A stretch of DNA of 64,000 bases, from the NCBI GenBank assembly GCA_014706385.1, contig JACGZH010000002.1:186001-250000 (forward strand), written 5' to 3'. Positions within the stretch are counted from its first letter, which is position 1. Each line of letters begins with the position of its first letter. Under the pieces are notes generated by a model. It was not told the origin of the DNA and made no database searches. It was given only the letters and a program-made list of their open reading frames with translations. The translations under genes and the position numbers were made by a program. The DNA is from Phaffia rhodozyma (lineage: Eukaryota > Basidiomycota > Tremellomycetes > Cystofilobasidiales > Mrakiaceae). Shown one piece after another: positions 59,307-64,000 of this stretch.

Positions 59307-60889
59307 ATGATTCGTAGCTCACTCTTGAACAGATCGCTCACTGGTCTCTCCAAGTCGTTTTCCTACTCGGTCGTGTCAAGAGAAAGTTCAAAGCCTGGCT
59401 TCGTTCAGGTAATCTTGATCGCAATTCTGTCATGTTTTCTGTTCCTCGTTTTGCTTCGGCATCTATGTCTCACTGCACACATAGCAATTCATGACTGACG
59501 TTCGTCTCTGGTATGGATCCAATGGAAAAACTGACTGCATTGTGCTCACAATGCAGTCACTGCTCCATGGAGCTCCGGACGACCAGGAAGGCGTGTACGC
59601 AAAGACGTTGCAGCATTCAAAGTTGGTAGGAAGAGGAAAGAACCATCATGAACTCATCAGTTCGTACTCGTCTCTCGCGCAATCTGCCATCGTCCAGATT
59701 GAAGTTTTCATGCTGAGTCGTGTCCATGCTTGACCATCCTCCTCTCTCGGGTACTGTCGGATACGCTGCCAAACCATTCCACGATTGCCCGATATTTCTC
59801 TGTTGACAGTCCATAAAGTTCACCCGAGCAAAACCGATGAATACAAGAAGTTGGCAGAAGCGTACTTCAAGACCCTCACCCCGGGTCCGACCGAACCGAC
59901 TACCATTCGCCCGGTGCTCATGGGTAGCTGGGAGTGTATTCTTGGAGAGTTAGACACCTTCTGTACGTCCTTTTTTTGCCTCGGAGATCCGATTTCGATC
60001 GTTTCTAGCAATCGGAGAAAGTCGTATTCATCCAGTCCTGGCCTTCGTTGTTTCGGTGCCTTGCCACGATATTTATCGATATATGATCAGACCATATTGT
60101 CCGACATCCCTCTTTGACAGATGTCCTGCCGTTGTCGACATCTTCGACCGCCCATCAGGCCCTTCTGCCTTTACTGGCCTCTCGTCAGTCGTCACTCCTC
60201 CAGGAGTTTGCCTTCTCCCCGGCGCATGATAACCCGACGATGGACCAGAAGTCTGCTAAAGCCGAAGGAGGAATCTTTGAATTGAGAAGCTATCAATTGA
60301 AGCCGGGAACGATGCTCGAGTGGGAAGGCGCTTGGAAGCGAGGAATTGAGGCTCGGCGAAAGTTTGTGGTTCGTCCTTCGTTTCGGCTGACGTTGCGACT
60401 TTACAAGCTTGGTCGTTTTCGTGACCTTCTGAGATATCCGTCTGGCGCTCGATTAGATCCCGATGGGCGCTTGGTTCTCTCAAGTAGGAAGACTTCATGT
60501 CGTTCATCACATGTGGCAGTTCAAGGCGAGTCTAATCACATTTCATATCGCTCGAGGACCGTTCAGTGTTTCGTTCCATCTCACTGATCGCTATCTTTCC
60601 TTGTGAATTATCAACATCTTCTCCTCTGCCTACGATCTACACAGGACATGCAAGAACGAAAAGAGGTCCGAGAAAAGGCGTGGGCAATTTCTGGCTGGAG
60701 CGACACTGTCACCCAGGTACTGTCTTTTCTGCACCTCTCATCTTGTCCATTCATTCCTCCACTGTGTATTCAAGTAAAAAAGCTGACGCGAGAGTTTGTG
60801 GGAACACTGGATGAGATTAGACTGTCAAGCTTGCGCAGGGCATGTCGAGCCAAATCATGAGGCCCATGTCCTGGAGTCCGATCAAGTGA
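59307..60889 (+). CDS. NIPSNAP-family mitochondrial protein
   Basis: NIPSNAP proteins are dimeric ferredoxin-like alpha/beta proteins of mitochondria; in animals they act in mitophagy signalling, and the fungal role is unclear. Start at 59307 gives a basic, Ser-rich presequence (MIRSSLLNRSLTGLSKSFSY). SLLHGAPDDQEGVYAKTLQHSKLVGRGK matches the family's N-terminal GS-KE-K motif. IHKVHPSKTDEYKKL, MGSWECILGELDTF, then EGGIFELRSYQLKPGTMLEWEGAWKRGIEARR, GAFFSQVGRLHVVHHMWQF-type sequence, ERKEVREKAWAISGWSDTV and MRPMSWSP follow; all are typical of the two-domain protein. TGA is at 60887-60889. About seven introns. The VGRLHVVHHMW block near 60480-60520 confirms the second domain. Confidence 0.87.
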
Positions 60890-61350
60890 GCACATGGTCC
60901 GCTCAGGCTGTAGCCCTAACTTTTGCCTGTCCATGATTCGTTTGTTTCTGTTGTAATCTTTGTAGGATTTTGTGTTCTTGTTGTTTCACAAGACATATGT
61001 CTATCTATCTGTTGTTCTTGTTCTCCACTTCTTCTAACTGGTTTATGTACGTATTCAAAAAGTCGTGTTGTATCTCTACCAAATCCTGCGTTTCCGTACT
61101 TTTACCTCTATCAAGAAAATGTGTTGATGATGCCAATGAAAGAAAGAAAACGTGTTCCCTCATCTTTGTATTGATAGAGCGAGTTGAGCGGGGAATCATG
61201 TATATAACTCAACGAGAAGAAATGGAAACGTTTTATTGACCATCTACAGACCGATCGAATCGCATCAAGTTCTTTCACGTCGCTCACTCTCAAACTAGGG
61301 ATTAACAGAACAGACGGGGAAAACAAGGTGACAGAGGGGAAAGACGGCGA
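60890..61350. other. Convergent spacer, NIPSNAP / NAN1
   Basis: 461 bp between two stop codons, AT-rich, presumably both 3' UTRs. Short open frames here show no coding character. Confidence 0.5.
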
Positions 61351-64000
61351 TCAAGTAGCTTTCCTCTTCTTTCCACTTCCACCTACAGACCCGGGCGTTC
61401 CGTTCTTTCCCTGTTTGCCCGAGCCCTGCTGAGCTCGAACCGGAGTGTTTGTCCCACCAACAGCGGCGTTCAAAGGAGACGAAGCCGACTTCCCATTTCC
61501 ATTTCCGTTCAATCGGGTAGGAATCGCTTTAGCGGGTGTCCCCTTTTGGGTGATGGAAGGAGAGCTCGTGAGGTTCCCATTGACTTTGGAAGTAGAAACA
61601 GGAGCGCTCTTGGTTTTGGTAGAAGGGCTGGAAGTCGGGGCTGGGGCTGAGTTTGATTACGATTGGTAGTTTAAGATATGATTAGTATTGCTGGCTTTAA
61701 AAAAGGAGAGAATGGACTCGGCAGAGATGATGTGAAAACGACATACAAGAGAGAATGTCTCTGAATAGGCTTGCTAGAGATTCTATGTCCTGATCACCGA
61801 TGGCTCTGACCTGATCCAACTCGCTTCTGTCGGCCTCTCCTAGATCCTCGACAACCTCGTCGAGATCCATAGCTCCATCGTTTTCCTGCTCTTCTTGACC
61901 GTGCTTGAACTCGTTTGCATCTGCTCCGGCTTGTTTTCCGTCAGAAACAGTTCGTCTGATGACACATCCATCGAAGACCTCGTCGAACAAAAGTCCCATA
62001 GGAGGCAAGACCTGGGCGGGCGCCTCGAACAAGTCGTTCAGGTCATCGTAAGTCTTTCTACCACCTTCCCTCACCAACGGCACTGTAGGAGCGGAAGACG
62101 AGGTAGAAGGAGCAGGACCAAAGATCTCATCGAACAGAGTCGCTCCGACAGGAGGTTGAGAAGCAGTGGTGGAGCCTGATGTAAGAAGAGCTCTCGGACC
62201 TCGGGTGGCGGTTGACTTCAAGATGGCCGCGCCTGAACCTGCGAGAAGAACCTTGAATCGATCGGACAGAACAGCGAACGTCTCTTCGGCCTCTTCTTCC
62301 TCACTGTTCTCAGGAGCGGGAGAAGGATATGAGACAAGCGACCGCACGTGCTCGTGGAGACCTTTGGAAGTGAGGACGGTGGGTGACAGAGCAGAGAATA
62401 CGTGGTAGGCGGCGGATCGGTAAGATTGGCCGTGACCGTTCTCGAGCACGGTGAACTTGTCGGGAGAAGAGGAAGACGTCGAGGGGACGATCTGACTGAC
62501 TCGCTTGTCTTGGACAGACCAGGCGACTACAAGCAGGAAGGAAAATGGGAAAGAAGTAAGTCACTCATGATCAACGACAGCAACACAACAGGCCACAACT
62601 TACTTTCACCTCGGATCAGATCCCAAACGACCAGACCGCCTTTGGAAGCTCCACCGACGACATACCTGCCTCCGATACCGACAAAAGCGACATGGTTGAT
62701 GCTCACTCCCTTAGGGAACTCTGAACAACCCAATGTACCCTTCAATGTGCTGCTCACCGGGTCCCACAGCGTGACCACGGATCCCTGGGCAAGGGCAAGA
62801 AGGGAGGAATCAGGCGCCCAAGCAGAGTCGTGGATAGGAAGCGAGTTGTGCGAGAATAAGGTGTGAGGAACAAAGGACGCTGTGAGAAGTATCCAAGGAG
62901 AGAATCAGAACTGATGACGATAGGAGGAAGGCGAAACAATCTTCAAAGGCGAAGAGAAGCTCACCATCGGTCTTTCCACTCTTATATCGGATTCTTTTTT
63001 CTCGCCAAAGTCGGGCAACTCCATCGATCGAAGACGATAGCAACAAAGTAGAAGCCTGACCTTCGCCAGAGGCTGACGGAACAGGCGTGGGCGAAAACTT
63101 GAGTGAGGTCACATTGGTAGAGTGAGGGGCGCTGAACACAGTCTGAAGCGAGTACCTAGATGACGTACAATCCCACGAACACAAAAGTATACAGAACGTA
63201 TGAGCAGGCAACAGCATGGATCACTCGGTTCATAAGCGTTAGAACAACTTACGTCTTCTTGTTACCGTTCCAAAGCCAGCACTTGATGTGTCTTTCTTCT
63301 ATTCCTCCCTCATCTTCATCCTTCTCCAGGCTGTCGCTTGTGGCCAACCAGTCACCGCCGATGGAGACCCGTCCAACCCTCGTAGGCTCAATCTCCTTCT
63401 CGGTACTCTTGGAGACTCGGTTACTTGGGGCGACTTCCAATTCCAACACGCTTGACTGTCCCAACGGGGAGTAAAACTGGATGGATGAAGGATGCGCGGC
63501 AGGCAGAATCAACGAGTCTGTCTGCGGGTGGTAAGCCAACGGGACAGCGGTAGCGTTGATGGCCAGAGTTGATCGAGTTTGAACCGAGGGCACAGCTCGA
63601 CCGGAATCCCAAGTGCTCTTGACTCGCCAGCCGGCTCGACCGTTTCCTGCGATTCGCTTGACGGAACCGTCGGCCATCGAAAGCCAGTATTCCTCTTCCC
63701 TTCCAAGCGCAGGTGGTCGGATGCCAACGGCAGAGATGGGCCCACCCAATCTCGGTGCGAATTGTTTCTCTTGAGAAAGAACGGACCACATGACGAGTAC
63801 ACCCTCCTGACCGGTCGAGAGAATCGTCGTTCCGGATGAGTTGAATGCGACAGAAGAGACAGGATGAGAATGCCAGTGAAGCGTAGTGGTTGGGGTTGTC
63901 TTGGACTGAGTCTGGATTCCGAGCGAGGCGAGCTTGTTCGTTCCAGGTTCTTGTTGTTGGTCTGTCTCCATGGACATTCCATTGACGCGGGTGAACTGAA
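61351..64000 (-). CDS. NAN1: NAN1/UTP17 (WDR75-like) U3 snoRNP protein, partial
   Basis: This is a component of the t-UTP subcomplex for early pre-18S rRNA processing. The window holds the middle and C-terminal part; the open frame continues past base 64000 (ending with QFTRVNG before the first internal Met), so the N-terminal WD repeats are outside. Visible parts: TTTLHWHSHPVSSVAFNSSGTTILSTGQEGVLVMW (very like WDR75), GPISAVGIRPPAL, HSTNVTSLKFSPTPV, LLLSSSIDGVARLWRE, DSAWAPDSSLLALAQGSVVTLWDP, NHVAFVGIGGRYVVGGASKGGLVVWDL, and PPMGLLFDEVFDG near the C-terminus. A Ser/Lys/Gly-rich tail follows an intron (about 61650-61750) and ends GGSGKKRKAT, a likely nuclear signal; stop is at 61351-61353. 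Confidence 0.85.

Overview
The window looks like intron-dense nuclear DNA of a basidiomycete yeast. Nearly every gene is split by short introns (about 50-150 bp) with GTNNGT-type donors and CTNAY-like branch sites. Gene content is typical fungal housekeeping, and genes are packed with mostly 150-900 bp between them. The intron density and the set of orthologues (NTE1, a Tea1-like kelch protein, a MOB4-type protein, FEX) fit a tremellomycete-like yeast. The exact order (for example Cystofilobasidiales) is my guess and is not proven by the sequence. I saw no rRNA genes, convincing tRNA genes, transposons, CRISPR arrays or viral genes.

Layout, left to right: NTE1 phospholipase (-, C-terminus outside the window); SMC6 (+); mitochondrial ribosomal protein mS29/DAP3 (+); SDT1/PHM8-type nucleotidase (-); a large Tea1/Kel1-type kelch and coiled-coil protein (+); a Ran1/Ksp1-like Ser/Thr kinase (-); an unusually large 3.5 kb gene-free region; a small PAP2 phosphatase (+); a secreted GPI-anchored PLC-like protein (+); ketopantoate reductase (-); tubulin cofactor C (-); MAK11 (+); a MOB4/phocein protein with a long tail (-); a secreted glycerophosphodiester phosphodiesterase (+); an XRCC2-like RAD51 paralogue (+); a NOPCHAP1/DUF4598 protein (-); mitochondrial 2-methylisocitrate lyase (+); a 1.2 kb gene-poor stretch; eIF3b/PRT1 (+); CIA1 (-); APC10/DOC1 (+); an unrecognised small protein (-); the fluoride exporter FEX (-); a NIPSNAP protein (+); and NAN1/WDR75 (-, N-terminus outside the window).

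Recurring themes are ribosome biogenesis and translation (MAK11, NOPCHAP1-like, NAN1, eIF3b, mS29), genome maintenance and cell cycle (SMC6, XRCC2-like, APC10), polarity and STRIPAK-type signalling (kelch protein, MOB4, kinase), and lipid or phosphate metabolism (NTE1, PAP2, PLC-like, GDPD). Many neighbours are divergent pairs sharing short promoters. Several of these promoters carry candidate motifs: an MCB box before SMC6, TTACGTAA-like bZIP sites, and a repeated GATTATGTAA.

I found no clearly novel multi-gene system. The best leads are the 3.5 kb intergenic region, the unrecognised gene at 55.8-56.7 kb, the XRCC2-like protein with its charged insertion, the MOB4 tail extension, and the variant third motif of the PAP2 protein. 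Exon junctions were inferred by eye from reading frame, splice signals and family similarity, so individual splice sites may be off.
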